Below are positions 7,791 through 16,844 of a stretch of 64,000 bases of DNA, one piece after another. A model generated the notes under the pieces. That model did not search any database and had not been told where the DNA came from. It worked only from the letters and a program-made list of their open reading frames with translations. The position numbers and the translations under genes are program-made. The stretch covers positions 1 to 64,000 of the forward strand of contig CAYMPC010000002.1 of NCBI GenBank assembly GCA_964392465.1, read 5' to 3'. The DNA is from JAAXVZ01 sp964392465. GTDB taxonomy: Archaea > Nanobdellota > Nanobdellia > Woesearchaeales > GW2011-AR15. The stretch's first letter is position 1, and each line of letters begins with the position of its first letter.

Positions 7791-8876
7791 GTGAACACTC
7801 TAGACAAAGCAAAAATACTGAGCAAAGCAGGACATTATGATAGTTGTGGTCCTAAGATGTGTGAGGTTAATGTAAATCAAGGTCTAGGTGGTATATACTA
7901 CGCAAAAGCAGAGCATGAGACTTGCAGGATTTTCAAAACATTAATGGATAATAACTGCTCTTTTGACTGCAAGTATTGCGCAAATTCAAATAAATGCACA
8001 AAAACAAAAGCAAGCTATGAGCCAGAGGAATTAGCTACTCTTTTTAATCACTTGCACAAGAATCTTGATGTTAAAGGATTATTCATAAGTTCAGCAGTTG
8101 CAGGCAATCCAGATAAAGTAACTGAAAAGATGATAGATGCTGTAAAAATTGTAAGGAATAAATATAATTTCAAAGGCTATGTCCATTTCAAAGTCCTTCC
8201 AGGCACTTCTTATGATTTAGTAAAACAGGCATCTGAATTATCAAATAGAATGAGCATAAATATTGAAGCTCCGAATAAAGAAGTATTGTCTGAATTATCA
8301 ACATGCAAAAATTATCATAGTGATTTATTAAAGAGGCAGGCATGGATATCTAAATTAGGATTGCGTTCAGGACAAAGCACACAGATGATAATCAATGATA
8401 TGGCAACTGACAAAGATGTTCTGAAAATGACTAATTGGGAGTATGATTCAATGAAATTGAAAAGAGTGTATTATTCAGCATTCCATCCTGTTAAAGGAAC
8501 GCCTTTAGAAAACGCAAAGCCAGAATCATTGACAAGGCAAAACAGATTATATAATGTCGATTTTTTAATGAGAGATTATAATTTCAAGATTAAAGAATTT
8601 GATACAATAATGCAGGATGAGATGCTTCCCCAGGAAGATCCGAAACTTGCATTGGCAAAAGCAAATTTTGACAAGTCAGTTGATATAAATGAAGCAGAAT
8701 ATGAGGAGTTAATAAGAGTTCCTGGTATAGGTCCAAAAACAGCAAATAAATTATTGAATAAAAAAGAAAAAATAACAAAATACGAGCAATTAAAGAAGTT
8801 AGGTGGGTGGATTGAAAGAGCAAAGCCCTTTATTGAGATTGATGGGAAGAGGCAGACAAGCCTTCTTCAGTTTTAA
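7791..8876 (+). CDS. Radical SAM protein with HhH domain (putative DNA modification/repair)
   Basis: A 361-residue protein matching the family annotated as 'putative DNA modification/repair radical SAM protein'. The [4Fe-4S]/SAM cysteines are C56, C60 and C63 (CSFDCKYC). A TIM-barrel-like core follows, and the C-terminus has a helix-hairpin-helix DNA-binding motif (RVPGIGPKTANKLL, near residues 309-322). In other organisms this family often sits beside a uracil-DNA-glycosylase-like gene; no such neighbour is seen here. The start is a GTG at 7791, about 25 nt after a TATA box, so the message is leaderless. The actual substrate of the family is not established. Confidence 0.9.
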   Translation: MNTLDKAKILSKAGHYDSCGPKMCEVNVNQGLGGIYYAKAEHETCRIFKTLMDNNCSFDCKYCANSNKCTKTKASYEPEELATLFNHLHKNLDVKGLFISSAVAGNPDKVTEKMIDAVKIVRNKYNFKGYVHFKVLPGTSYDLVKQASELSNRMSINIEAPNKEVLSELSTCKNYHSDLLKRQAWISKLGLRSGQSTQMIINDMATDKDVLKMTNWEYDSMKLKRVYYSAFHPVKGTPLENAKPESLTRQNRLYNVDFLMRDYNFKIKEFDTIMQDEMLPQEDPKLALAKANFDKSVDINEAEYEELIRVPGIGPKTANKLLNKKEKITKYEQLKKLGGWIERAKPFIEIDGKRQTSLLQF

Positions 8877-8926
8877 CAATAAAAATTACAAAAACCTTTA
8901 TAACTATCCAACTTCTCCTCTTTAAT

Positions 8927-10126
8927 ATGTTCGTAGGAGTAGTAGGAAAACCAAGCGCAGGTAAAAGTACTTTTTTCAAAGCACTCACTTTAATGGAAGT
9001 TGGAATAGCTAATTATCCTTTCACAACAATAAAGCCAAATTCAGGAGTGGGCTTTGTAAAAATAGATTGTGTTGATAAGGATTTTAATACGCAATGCAAT
9101 CCAAGAGAAGGATATTGTGTAAATCATAAAAGATTTGTTCCTGTTCAAGTATTAGATGTAGCAGGGCTAGTTCCTGGAGCGCATGAAGGCAAAGGATTGG
9201 GCTTAGAATTCTTGAATGATTTGTCTCAGGCAGATGCTTTAATCCATATAGTTGACATCTCAGGCAGCTTAAATGAAAGAGGCGAGCCAGTTGACAAAGG
9301 GTCATATGATCCAGCAAACGATATCAAATTTTTAGAGCATGAATTAGATATGTGGTATTTTCAGATATTCCAGAAAGTATGGAAAAAATTCTCAAGAGAA
9401 GTCTCTCAGACAAAAGAAAATGTAATTAAAGCAATTGCAAAACAGTTCTCAGGATTAAAGGTAAATGAAGATATGGTCAAATTAAATATGAAAACTTTGA
9501 AACTTGAGGAAAAGCCTATAATCAACTGGACAGATGATGATGTAAAAAACATGGCTATACAATTCAGGAAAGAGACAAAGCCTATTTTAATAGCAGCAAA
9601 TAAGATTGATGTACCAGGAGCATATGAAAATTATAAAAGATTAAAAGAACAATTCAAGGATTATATAATAATACCTTGCTCAGCAGAGGCAGAGCTGGCA
9701 TTGAAAGAGGCCAATAAGCATGGTATAATAGAATATCTCCCAGGAGAAAATAACTTTAAAATAATTAATGAGGAAAAATTAAACGAAAAACAAAAAAAAG
9801 CACTTGATTTTATAAAGCAAAATGTTTTAGACACTTATAATAATACAGGTGTGCAGCAGGTAATTAATAGCGCTGTTTTTGATTTGTTAAAATATATTGC
9901 AATCTTTCCAGGAGGCGTAAATAAATTAGAAGACAGCGAGGGAAGAAGATTGCCTGATTGCTTTTTGATGCCTCCAGGAACAACAGCACTAAGTTTTGCA
10001 TTTCATCTGCATACTGATTTAGGAGAAGGCTTCATAAGAGCAATAAATGTAAAAACAAAGATTTCTATGAAAAAAGAAGAGCCATTGAAAAATGGAGATG
10101 TTATTGAAATAATACATAATAAATAG
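8927..10126 (+). CDS. Obg/YchF-family GTP-binding protein with TGS domain
   Basis: A 399-residue translation-associated GTPase of the Obg/HflX superfamily, archaeal YchF-like group. The P-loop (GKPSAGKST) is at residues 7-15, the switch II region reads LDVAGLVPGAHEGKGLG, and the base-recognition motif is NKID, which favours GTP rather than the ATP preferred by bacterial YchF. A helical insertion follows, and a TGS domain with FHLHTDLGEGFIRAI forms the C-terminus. A TATA box (CTTTATAACT) about 27 nt upstream marks a leaderless start. Such proteins bind ribosomes. Confidence 0.93.
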   Translation: MFVGVVGKPSAGKSTFFKALTLMEVGIANYPFTTIKPNSGVGFVKIDCVDKDFNTQCNPREGYCVNHKRFVPVQVLDVAGLVPGAHEGKGLGLEFLNDLSQADALIHIVDISGSLNERGEPVDKGSYDPANDIKFLEHELDMWYFQIFQKVWKKFSREVSQTKENVIKAIAKQFSGLKVNEDMVKLNMKTLKLEEKPIINWTDDDVKNMAIQFRKETKPILIAANKIDVPGAYENYKRLKEQFKDYIIIPCSAEAELALKEANKHGIIEYLPGENNFKIINEEKLNEKQKKALDFIKQNVLDTYNNTGVQQVINSAVFDLLKYIAIFPGGVNKLEDSEGRRLPDCFLMPPGTTALSFAFHLHTDLGEGFIRAINVKTKISMKKEEPLKNGDVIEIIHNK

Positions 10127-10158
10127 TTATTTAAAACATAATTTTTTCTTTATTAAAA

Positions 10159-10818
10159 ATGATAAAAGCAGCAATCTTTGATATGGATGGAGTGATAGCT
10201 GATTCACATACAGAGATAAATGCTCTTTTTACAAATGTCTTGAATAATCATCTAAATCTAAATATTTCAGTGGAAGAATTCTCTAAGTATCCTGGTTTGA
10301 GATTTGAACATAGAGCAGAATTATTTGCAAAAAAAAAGGGAATAGATCTCTCTAAAGAAGAAGTAGAAAAAGTTATGAAGATAGGAAGAGACGAATATTA
10401 TCATAACACTCTTAATTACATTAAATTATATTCTGGTGTTGTTGATTTATTAGAAGAACTTAAAAACGCAGGAATTAAAATGGGCATAGGTTCAAACGGG
10501 AGCAGAAGATCAATATTAAAAATAATTGAACAGTTTAAAATAAAAGAATACTTCTCAAGTATTGTAACTTATGATGATGTATCTCATGGAAAGCCTAACC
10601 CTGAAATCTTTATGAAAAACGCAGAGAATCTTAATGTTAAGCCAGAAGAATGTGTTGTAATAGATGATGCAGAAGTAGGTATAGAAGCTGCAAAATCAGC
10701 AGGTATGAAAATTATTTCTATAACTACTACCATGGATAAAAAAGAGTTAGAAAAAGCAGATATGATCATAGATAAAATAAGTGATTTAAATTTAGAGAAG
10801 ATTAGAGAATTAGAATGA
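10159..10818 (+). CDS. HAD-superfamily phosphatase (beta-phosphoglucomutase-like), first copy
   Basis: A 219-residue HAD hydrolase. Motif I, FDMDGVIADS (residues 7-16), supplies the nucleophilic Asp and the acid/base Asp. Motif II is IGSNGSRR, the motif III lysine is in HGKPNPEIF, and motif IV is VIDDAEVGIEAA. A helical cap lies between motifs I and II, as in the phosphoglucomutase/phosphoglycolate-phosphatase subgroup. The gene overlaps the next by 4 nt (ATGA), which implies translational coupling. The substrate is unknown. It is leaderless, with a TATA box (TTATTTAAAAC) about 25 nt upstream. Confidence 0.9.
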   Translation: MIKAAIFDMDGVIADSHTEINALFTNVLNNHLNLNISVEEFSKYPGLRFEHRAELFAKKKGIDLSKEEVEKVMKIGRDEYYHNTLNYIKLYSGVVDLLEELKNAGIKMGIGSNGSRRSILKIIEQFKIKEYFSSIVTYDDVSHGKPNPEIFMKNAENLNVKPEECVVIDDAEVGIEAAKSAGMKIISITTTMDKKELEKADMIIDKISDLNLEKIRELE

Positions 10819-11465
10819 TAAAAGGAATTATTTTTGACATGGATGGAGTAATCATAGATTCAAATTCTATGCATTTTGAAAACTGGAGTAATGTATTCAA
10901 AAAAAGGTTTGATATAAAACTTAAAAAAGAGGAATTTGCTTCAAGACTAGGAGAGAGCGCAAAAGATTTTACACAATATTTCTTAGATAAATATAACCTT
11001 GATTTAAAGATAGAAGAAGTACTGCCTGACATAATGGACAATTATCATAAAAATACACATAAACTAAAATTAAAAAAAGGAATTAAAGAGGCACTTGTTA
11101 AATTCAAAAAAAAATATAAAATAGCATTGGCAACAGGTGCAAATAAAGATTGGGCATTGCAAATAGTAACAACTTTTGGTATTTCAGATTACTTTGATTA
11201 TATTATTGCAGGAAATGAAGTAAAAAAAGCAAAGCCTGAGCCAGAAATCTTTTTAAAAGCAGCAGAAGTACTAAACTTGAAGCCAGAAGAATGTATAGTC
11301 ATTGAGGATGCAAATCTAGGATTGACTGCAGCAAAAGCAGCAGGAATGTATGCTGTCTCAATTCCAGATGACTTGACAAAATTACAGGATCATAGCATGG
11401 CAGATGTTCATTTAAACTCAATATCAGACTTAAATGATAATATAATAAAAAATTTGGGTGGTTGA
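10815..11465 (+). CDS. HAD-superfamily phosphatase, second tandem copy
   Basis: A 216-residue HAD hydrolase paralogous to its upstream neighbour. Motif I is FDMDGVIIDS, motif II is LATGANKDW, the motif III lysine is in KKAKPEPEIF, and motif IV is VIEDANLGLTAA. The cap region differs clearly from that of the first copy, so the pair probably acts on different substrates rather than being a recent duplication. It overlaps the previous gene by 4 nt and ends 1 nt before the ahcY ATG, forming a three-gene operon. Confidence 0.9.
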   Translation: MIKGIIFDMDGVIIDSNSMHFENWSNVFKKRFDIKLKKEEFASRLGESAKDFTQYFLDKYNLDLKIEEVLPDIMDNYHKNTHKLKLKKGIKEALVKFKKKYKIALATGANKDWALQIVTTFGISDYFDYIIAGNEVKKAKPEPEIFLKAAEVLNLKPEECIVIEDANLGLTAAKAAGMYAVSIPDDLTKLQDHSMADVHLNSISDLNDNIIKNLGG

Positions 11466-11466
11466 A

Positions 11467-12867
11467 ATGGAAGAGTATTATGTGAAAGATATAGCATTAG
11501 CAGAATTAGGAAGAAAAGAGATTATGCTCGCTGAAAAAGAAATGCCAGGATTAATGGCAGTCAGAGAGAAATATGGAAAGGAAAAACCATTGAAGGGAGC
11601 AAGGATAACAGGAAGTTTGCATATGACAGTACAGACAGCTGTCCTTATTGAAACATTAAAAGAATTAGGAGCAGAAGTAAGATGGGCTTCTTGTAATATT
11701 TATTCAACAAATGATGCAGCTGCAGCAGCAATAGCAAAATCAGGAATAGCTGTTTTTGCATACAAAGGAGAGACATTAAAAGAATATTGGGAATATACTG
11801 CAAAGGCCCTTGACCATAATGGCAAAGGTCCAAATTTAATTGTTGATGATGGCGGAGATGCAACTTTAATGATCCATAAAGGTGTTGAAGTTGAAAAAAA
11901 TCCAGAGCTATTAAATAAAGATTACAGCAAAGAAGGAGAAGATTTTAGGGAATTAATGGCTTTCTTGAAAAAGAATTATTCAAAAGACAAAACAAAATGG
12001 ACTAAACTTGCTAAAGAAGTAAAAGGAGTTTCAGAAGAGACAACAACAGGCGTACATAGATTATATCAGATGATGGAAAAAAAAGAATTATTATTTCCAG
12101 CTATTAATGTAAATGATTCAGTTACAAAAAGCAAATTTGATAATTTATATGGTTGCAGAGAAAGTTTAGCAGATGGAATTAAAAGAGCAACAGATGTGAT
12201 GGTTGCAGGAAAGACAGTTGTTGTCTGTGGTTATGGAGACGTAGGAAAAGGATGCTGCCAATCAATGAGAGGATTTGGAGCAAGAGTTATTGTTACAGAA
12301 ATTGATCCAATCTGTGCATTGCAGGCAGCAATGGAAGGATATGAAGTAAAAACAGTTGAAGAATCATTGGCAGAAGGAGATATCTATGTTACAGCAACAG
12401 GCAATTGCGATATCATTACATTGGAGCACATGCAGAAAATGAAAGACCATGCAATTGTATGTAATATTGGACACTTTGACAATGAGATACAAGTAAGTAG
12501 ACTAGAGCAGCTTCCAGGAATAAAAGAGATTAACATAAAACCACAGGTTGATTTATTTAAATTTCCAGATGGCCATTCAATAATCTTATTATCCAGAGGA
12601 AGACTTGTTAATTTGGGAAATGCCAAAGGCCACCCAAGTTTTGTAATGTCAAATTCTTTTACAAATCAAGTCCTAGCGCAAATAGAATTATGGACAAAGC
12701 AACTTAAGCTAGGTGTATATATGCTTCCAAAAAATCTTGATGAAGAAGTTGCCAGATTGCATCTAGAAAAAATAGGAGTGCATCTGACAAAGCTTTCAAA
12801 AAAACAAGCTGATTATATTGGTGTTCCACAGGAAGGGCCGTATAAGGCAGATCACTATAGATATTAA
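11467..12867 (+). CDS. ahcY: Adenosylhomocysteinase
   Basis: S-adenosylhomocysteine hydrolase, which reversibly splits the by-product of SAM-dependent methylation into adenosine and homocysteine. Seen in the sequence: the N-terminal substrate domain (ARITGSLHMTVQTAVLIETL, then SCNIYSTNDAAAAA), VDDGGDATL, the NAD-binding GYGDVGKGC motif, and the C-terminal KADHYRY tail that closes the NAD site. The product is about 466 residues. A GTG at 11458 is an alternative start but overlaps the HAD gene; ATG 11467 follows GGGTGG at suitable spacing. Its operon partners are two HAD phosphatases. Confidence 0.96.
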   Translation: MEEYYVKDIALAELGRKEIMLAEKEMPGLMAVREKYGKEKPLKGARITGSLHMTVQTAVLIETLKELGAEVRWASCNIYSTNDAAAAAIAKSGIAVFAYKGETLKEYWEYTAKALDHNGKGPNLIVDDGGDATLMIHKGVEVEKNPELLNKDYSKEGEDFRELMAFLKKNYSKDKTKWTKLAKEVKGVSEETTTGVHRLYQMMEKKELLFPAINVNDSVTKSKFDNLYGCRESLADGIKRATDVMVAGKTVVVCGYGDVGKGCCQSMRGFGARVIVTEIDPICALQAAMEGYEVKTVEESLAEGDIYVTATGNCDIITLEHMQKMKDHAIVCNIGHFDNEIQVSRLEQLPGIKEINIKPQVDLFKFPDGHSIILLSRGRLVNLGNAKGHPSFVMSNSFTNQVLAQIELWTKQLKLGVYMLPKNLDEEVARLHLEKIGVHLTKLSKKQADYIGVPQEGPYKADHYRY

Positions 12868-12905
12868 ACAAAATCTTTTTTAATCAACATTTTTTATTCT
12901 AAAAA

Positions 12906-13436
12906 GTGGATAAATCAAAAAAGAAAAAACTTTTCAATATTGTTAGAATAATAGCTTTTGCTCTATTATTATATCTCTTATTCAAAGGCGTTGCATTATT
13001 GGTTTTATTAATTGCATTAAGTTTTGGATTAAGTTTTATAATAAATCATCTTCCAATAAGAAATATAGGTATAGAACTAGTTACTTTTATTGCTGTTCTT
13101 TCAGGCTTAAAATATGGGCCTTGGATTTCTCTTATTATAACCTTTATTTTAATAACATATCACCTTGTTGCAGGAGGCTTTTTAGGAATTTATGTTTTAT
13201 GGGTAATTCCGGCATACTGCTTAACAGCAGTTATTTCAGGATTTTTTCCACAGGCAGATATAATCATGTTAGGGAGTTATGCTACAATTGCAATTAATGC
13301 AAATAATCTATTTTTTACAGCAGTTACTTCCCCTTCTTTTGTTCCAAAGTATAGCCTTTATGTTATTACAAATATCTTATTTAATCTACTTCTGTTCTCT
13401 TTGTTTGGAAATCTTTTCTTATTATTTATGATATAG
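12906..13436 (+). CDS. Multi-pass membrane protein, function unknown
   Basis: A 176-residue, very hydrophobic protein with a short basic N-terminus (DKSKKKK) and about five or six membrane segments. Glycine-rich central loops (LKYGPWIS and AGGFLGIYV) are reminiscent of ECF-transporter S components or MreD-like proteins, but I see no diagnostic motif. The start is a GTG, consistent with a leaderless message behind a TTTTTAAT box about 30 nt upstream. It stands alone between ahcY and a winged-helix gene on the same strand. Confidence 0.6.
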   Translation: MDKSKKKKLFNIVRIIAFALLLYLLFKGVALLVLLIALSFGLSFIINHLPIRNIGIELVTFIAVLSGLKYGPWISLIITFILITYHLVAGGFLGIYVLWVIPAYCLTAVISGFFPQADIIMLGSYATIAINANNLFFTAVTSPSFVPKYSLYVITNILFNLLLFSLFGNLFLLFMI

Positions 13437-13554
13437 TTAATATCATATTACTAATATAACTCTAATATAAATTCCACAAAATATATAAAAGAAAATATAT
13501 TCTGTACTATCTATAAAAAAGTTTTTAAAGCAATAATCTTTTTTTGGAATCAAA

Positions 13555-13833
13555 ATGTCAAAACAAGATATCTTCAACGTATTTTTCAGGGAAAAGCCAG
13601 CTAAAATGCTGATAGAGATGAGGAGAAACTCTAAAACAGAAGTTTATGCTTCCCATTTGGCAAAATCTATAGATTGTACTTATTCTCATGTTGTTAAGAT
13701 ACTTCAGCAAATGCAGAAAGCAGGATTAGTGAATTTTAATAAACAGGGAAGATTAAAATTGCTTAGTTTAACAAAAAAAGGAGAAGAAGTAGCATCTTAC
13801 ATAGACAAAATAATGGTTTTACTTAAAGAATAA
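13555..13833 (+). CDS. Winged-helix (MarR/ArsR-like) DNA-binding protein
   Basis: A 92-residue single-domain winged helix. The recognition helix region reads SHLAKSIDCTYSHVVKILQQM, with the wing strands LVNFNKQGRLKLLSLT and a short C-terminal helix that probably dimerises. Small one-domain wHTH proteins of this kind are common archaeal transcription factors. A TATA box (GTTTTTAAAGC) about 30 nt upstream suggests a leaderless start. The gene is convergent with recJ, 5 nt apart, and its target is unknown. Confidence 0.85.
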   Translation: MSKQDIFNVFFREKPAKMLIEMRRNSKTEVYASHLAKSIDCTYSHVVKILQQMQKAGLVNFNKQGRLKLLSLTKKGEEVASYIDKIMVLLKE

Positions 13834-13838
13834 TTTTC

Positions 13839-15251
13839 TTAGTTTGTATTTTTTTCAAATATTTTTATTGCCTTTTCTATAAACTCTTTTTCAATTTTTG
13901 AGGAAATGATTGCACCTGCAGCGTTTATATGACCGCCGCTTTCTCCTCCTATTTCTTCTGTAATCTCTTTTACTATCTCTCTTAAATCAACTTTTTCTTC
14001 ACGACCACAGATTCTTAAAGAAGCTTTTGTTGTTTCATCATTTTCCCTTGCCATAGCCAAAATAAAAGTTCCTTTTTTCAGTTCAGTTGAATTTGATATT
14101 ATAGAAGCAACAGTTCCTATTATTGTTGAAAGGACATTTGTTTTAGCATTTATTATAATATAATTTTTTTCTTTTATAATATCTTTATTATCTTTATTTT
14201 CGTACCATCTCAACCCAGTTATTATTTCTTTTTTATAATCATCAAGCAATTGAATTGCTTTCTTCTTGCTTTCTTCATTGTTAAGGCAGACACCAATACC
14301 AAGAGAAGCTTTTTCTAATCTCCCACAGGCATTTATTAAAGTTGAGAATTCTTTTAAATCTCTCAAAGGACTTGATTCTGGCTCTTGTAATAATAAGTAT
14401 CTGTCTCCAAGAATATCTTCTGGCTTTTTTTCTTTTGATCTTTTCATCACTATTGAAGAGATGAACCTTTTTTTTTCTTCTTCAGTAAGATCATTAAATC
14501 TAGACCATTTATTATTCTTCTTAGGCTCAATTCTATTCTCAATCAAAAATTGGATAGCATTTGATTCAGAGCCAGTAACACCAGGAATGAAAATATCTGC
14601 ACCATAAGTCAATAGATAAGACAAGGATTTTGTTTCTAATCCAAACCATCTCAATCCTTTAATTACTTTAACCTTTTTTTGTTTTACTGCAGTTTCAAGA
14701 ATCTCTTTATTTAATGCAGAAAAGCCTTTCTTTTCTTGAATATCACCTAAAGCGCCTACCAAAGCAAGATAAGAAAATTCTTTATTTGAACTGTCCAAGG
14801 ATTCTATAAATAAATAAACAACACCTGCCCCTGAAATTTCATAGGATCCGTCTATCTCAAAAGAATGAGGATTTATCATAGAAATATTGTCAGGTATATC
14901 ATTTAAGATTTTTATATCAAAAGAATGGTGATCAAGAATAAATATAACCTTTTCACCAAGATATTTCTTAATCAATTCATATTGGCCAGATCCCAAATCA
15001 GAAAAAATATACACTTTTTCTTGTTCCTCGCTCAATTCTTTTAATGTTTTCTCACTTAATTGTTTGATAATTGAAAGAGAATACTTAAATCCCTCTTTTT
15101 CAAGTGCAAGTATCATCAAAGAAGCAGCGCATATTCCATCAGCATCATGATGAGAAATTAACCTAATTACGTTTTCTTTTTTAATTTTCTTTAATCTATC
15201 AGAAACCTTTTTAATATATTTCTTGAATAATTCATATTTCACAATTATCAC
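13839..15251 (-). CDS. RecJ-like DHH-family single-strand nuclease (GAN type)
   Basis: A 470-residue archaeal RecJ/Cdc45-family protein. DHH motifs: HHDADGICAASLM near residue 34, an internal GSGQYELI stretch, DHHSFDI, and GALGDIQ. The DHHA1 module near the C-terminus contains GESGGHINAAGA. In several archaea this protein (GAN) joins the GINS-MCM replisome. The metal-binding Asp and His residues appear intact, so nuclease activity is likely. The GTG start at 15251 has an alternative GTG three codons later. It lies 27 nt after rps15, the well-known archaeal rps15-recJ pairing. Confidence 0.93.
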   Translation of the reverse strand: MIIVKYELFKKYIKKVSDRLKKIKKENVIRLISHHDADGICAASLMILALEKEGFKYSLSIIKQLSEKTLKELSEEQEKVYIFSDLGSGQYELIKKYLGEKVIFILDHHSFDIKILNDIPDNISMINPHSFEIDGSYEISGAGVVYLFIESLDSSNKEFSYLALVGALGDIQEKKGFSALNKEILETAVKQKKVKVIKGLRWFGLETKSLSYLLTYGADIFIPGVTGSESNAIQFLIENRIEPKKNNKWSRFNDLTEEEKKRFISSIVMKRSKEKKPEDILGDRYLLLQEPESSPLRDLKEFSTLINACGRLEKASLGIGVCLNNEESKKKAIQLLDDYKKEIITGLRWYENKDNKDIIKEKNYIIINAKTNVLSTIIGTVASIISNSTELKKGTFILAMARENDETTKASLRICGREEKVDLREIVKEITEEIGGESGGHINAAGAIISSKIEKEFIEKAIKIFEKNTN

Positions 15252-15278
15252 AAAAATAAAAAATAAAAATTAAAAAAA

Positions 15279-15734
15279 CTATTCAACCAAGAGTTTTACT
15301 CTTGTAGGATCATAGTTCCATGATAAAGGCAGTTTACCTGTTTTCTTGTAATATTTTACAAGTCTTCTTATCTTTGATTCAGTAAGCATTAAGCCTCTTT
15401 TTGCAGTATAGTCTTTTTTATTTGCTTCAAGATGCTTCTGAAGATCAATTACTCTTTTTAATAAAGAACTTAAATTCTCAGGAATCTTTGGCAATAATTC
15501 TTTTTTATCCAAAATGTCAGAGATATTTTTCTTAAGCACTACCTTAACATCAGGAATACCATATACATCTCTTAATATAATCCCTATTGTTGAAGGAGCA
15601 TTCCCTTCCTTTGCTAATTTTATAATTAGCATTTCAATTTCTTTTGGTTTATAGTTCATCCAGGTATAGCTACCTTTTTTAGATGGCTTTTTTGAGCCAG
15701 ATTTACCTTTCCTTCTTGAATGCATTCTTGCCAT
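15279..15734 (-). CDS. rps15: 30S ribosomal protein S15 (uS15)
   Basis: A 151-residue archaeal/eukaryotic-type S15, longer than the bacterial form because of its basic N-terminal extension (MARMHSRRKGKSGS). The core contains the conserved LTESKIRRLVKYYKKTGKLP near the C-terminus. It binds the central domain of 16S rRNA. A GAGGTAAT ribosome binding site lies just before the ATG, so this gene has a leader, unlike most first genes here. A hairpin in that leader (15795-15821) might be an autoregulatory site. It is co-transcribed with recJ. Confidence 0.97.
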   Translation of the reverse strand: MARMHSRRKGKSGSKKPSKKGSYTWMNYKPKEIEMLIIKLAKEGNAPSTIGIILRDVYGIPDVKVVLKKNISDILDKKELLPKIPENLSSLLKRVIDLQKHLEANKKDYTAKRGLMLTESKIRRLVKYYKKTGKLPLSWNYDPTRVKLLVE

Positions 15735-15794
15735 TCTTATTACCTCATCTATCTTTTTTTATTATATGGAGAATTAGTAAACAAATCCTCCAGT

Positions 15795-15821
15795 ATAAGT
15801 CCGTCTTTCAACAGGTCTTAT
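15795..15821 (-). promoter_or_regulatory. Hairpin in the rps15 upstream region
   Basis: ATAAG-T-CC pairs with GG-T-CTTAT around an 11-nt loop, that is, 5 bp, one symmetric mismatch and 2 bp. It lies 60-90 nt upstream of the S15 start on the same strand. S15 is known to repress its own translation through leader structures in bacteria; such control here is inference. Confidence 0.35.
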
Positions 15822-15931
15822 CTTTTGTTAGAGCATGAGAAAATATGGTTGTTTAAAAACGTTTTGGATATAGATATATTAAACTTACAAATAGCACTAT
15901 CTTTTAATATAAATATTAACTCCGGCTTTTT

Positions 15932-16561
15932 ATGAGAATCCCTGCACTTTATAAGCCAGCAACAGTAGTAATGGCAAATATTTTATATAAACCAGCATTA
16001 GAGGGATTAGAATTATATCCTATCGAGAAGTACTCTCTGTCAACCTTTCCAGTATATAAATGCTTAGATAAAACAGTATTTGTCATTGTTAAAATGGTAC
16101 CTATGAGAAACCAAATACTTGTTCAGAATTTATCAAATGAAAGAGACTTATTGATTATTTTTGAAGGGCATCCAATGTTGCCTACTTTTTTGAGATATGA
16201 AACAGAAGTACAAGCATCTCCATTAACTTATTTAACGAATTTTATTAGATTTAAAAAAGTTAAAAGAGACTATCTAGATATCTTAGTAAGAAACTATATA
16301 GAAGGAACACTTTTTGACAAAGATACCCTAATTACAAACACAAGAGAACAAAATATATTAATAGATTTGCTTAAGGAAGCGCATAAACAGGGATATGCAG
16401 GTATATGTACAGGTAATTATAAAAATTATTTGAGAGATAATAACTCTAAACTTTTCTTATTAGATATAGGTGCAAGAGTAAATCGCCAATTAACTGATTC
16501 TTCTCAATTCAATGAAGAAGTTATGAGGGACTTTTCCAATCTAGAAAAAAAATTCAATTGA
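15932..16561 (+). CDS. Possible divergent kinase-fold protein
   Basis: A 209-residue cytoplasmic protein with no clear family match. The second half reads like a degraded RIO/APH-type kinase lobe: NYIEGTLFDKDTL resembles the hinge, EAHKQGYAGICTGNYKNYL sits where HxxGxxHGDxxxxN would be, and FLLDIGARV takes the place of the DFG strand. The catalytic HGD Asp is not present (GICTGN instead), so if the fold is right it may be a pseudokinase or an atypical enzyme. A TATA-like TTAATATAAATA lies about 20 nt upstream. It is convergent with the Smr gene, overlapping by 8 nt. Confidence 0.5.
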   Translation: MRIPALYKPATVVMANILYKPALEGLELYPIEKYSLSTFPVYKCLDKTVFVIVKMVPMRNQILVQNLSNERDLLIIFEGHPMLPTFLRYETEVQASPLTYLTNFIRFKKVKRDYLDILVRNYIEGTLFDKDTLITNTREQNILIDLLKEAHKQGYAGICTGNYKNYLRDNNSKLFLLDIGARVNRQLTDSSQFNEEVMRDFSNLEKKFN

Positions 16562-16802
16562 ATACAGCAACAGTAACACCATCTCCCCCTTCATTAGTTT
16601 TTCCTCTCCTTAAGCTTTTTACATAAGAAAAAGATCTTAACATTGCTCTTATATTCTGTTTCAAAATACCTTTTCCATGACCATGTATAATAAAAACTTC
16701 AGGATATCCTCTTTGATAAAAGCCAATTAAATTTGCCCTGACAAGATTACAGGCACTTTCAGAAGTCATCCCATGAACATCTATTTTTGGTGTTTCGTAC
16801 AT
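16554..16802 (-). CDS. Smr-domain protein
   Basis: An 82-residue stand-alone Smr domain, the small MutS-related nuclease fold. Diagnostic motifs are DVHGMTSESA near the N-terminus (usual form DLHGxxxxEA) and IIHGHGKGILKQNI (usual form HGxGxGxL). Smr domains nick branched or structured nucleic acids and also act in ribosome rescue; in this single-domain form the role is unknown. Its 3' end overlaps the convergent gene by 8 nt. It lies 42 nt after the SDR gene and may share its transcript. Confidence 0.9.
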   Translation of the reverse strand: MYETPKIDVHGMTSESACNLVRANLIGFYQRGYPEVFIIHGHGKGILKQNIRAMLRSFSYVKSLRRGKTNEGGDGVTVAVFN

Positions 16803-16844
16803 TCTAACTTTAAAAGATTGAAAAAATGAAAATTAATAAAAAAC

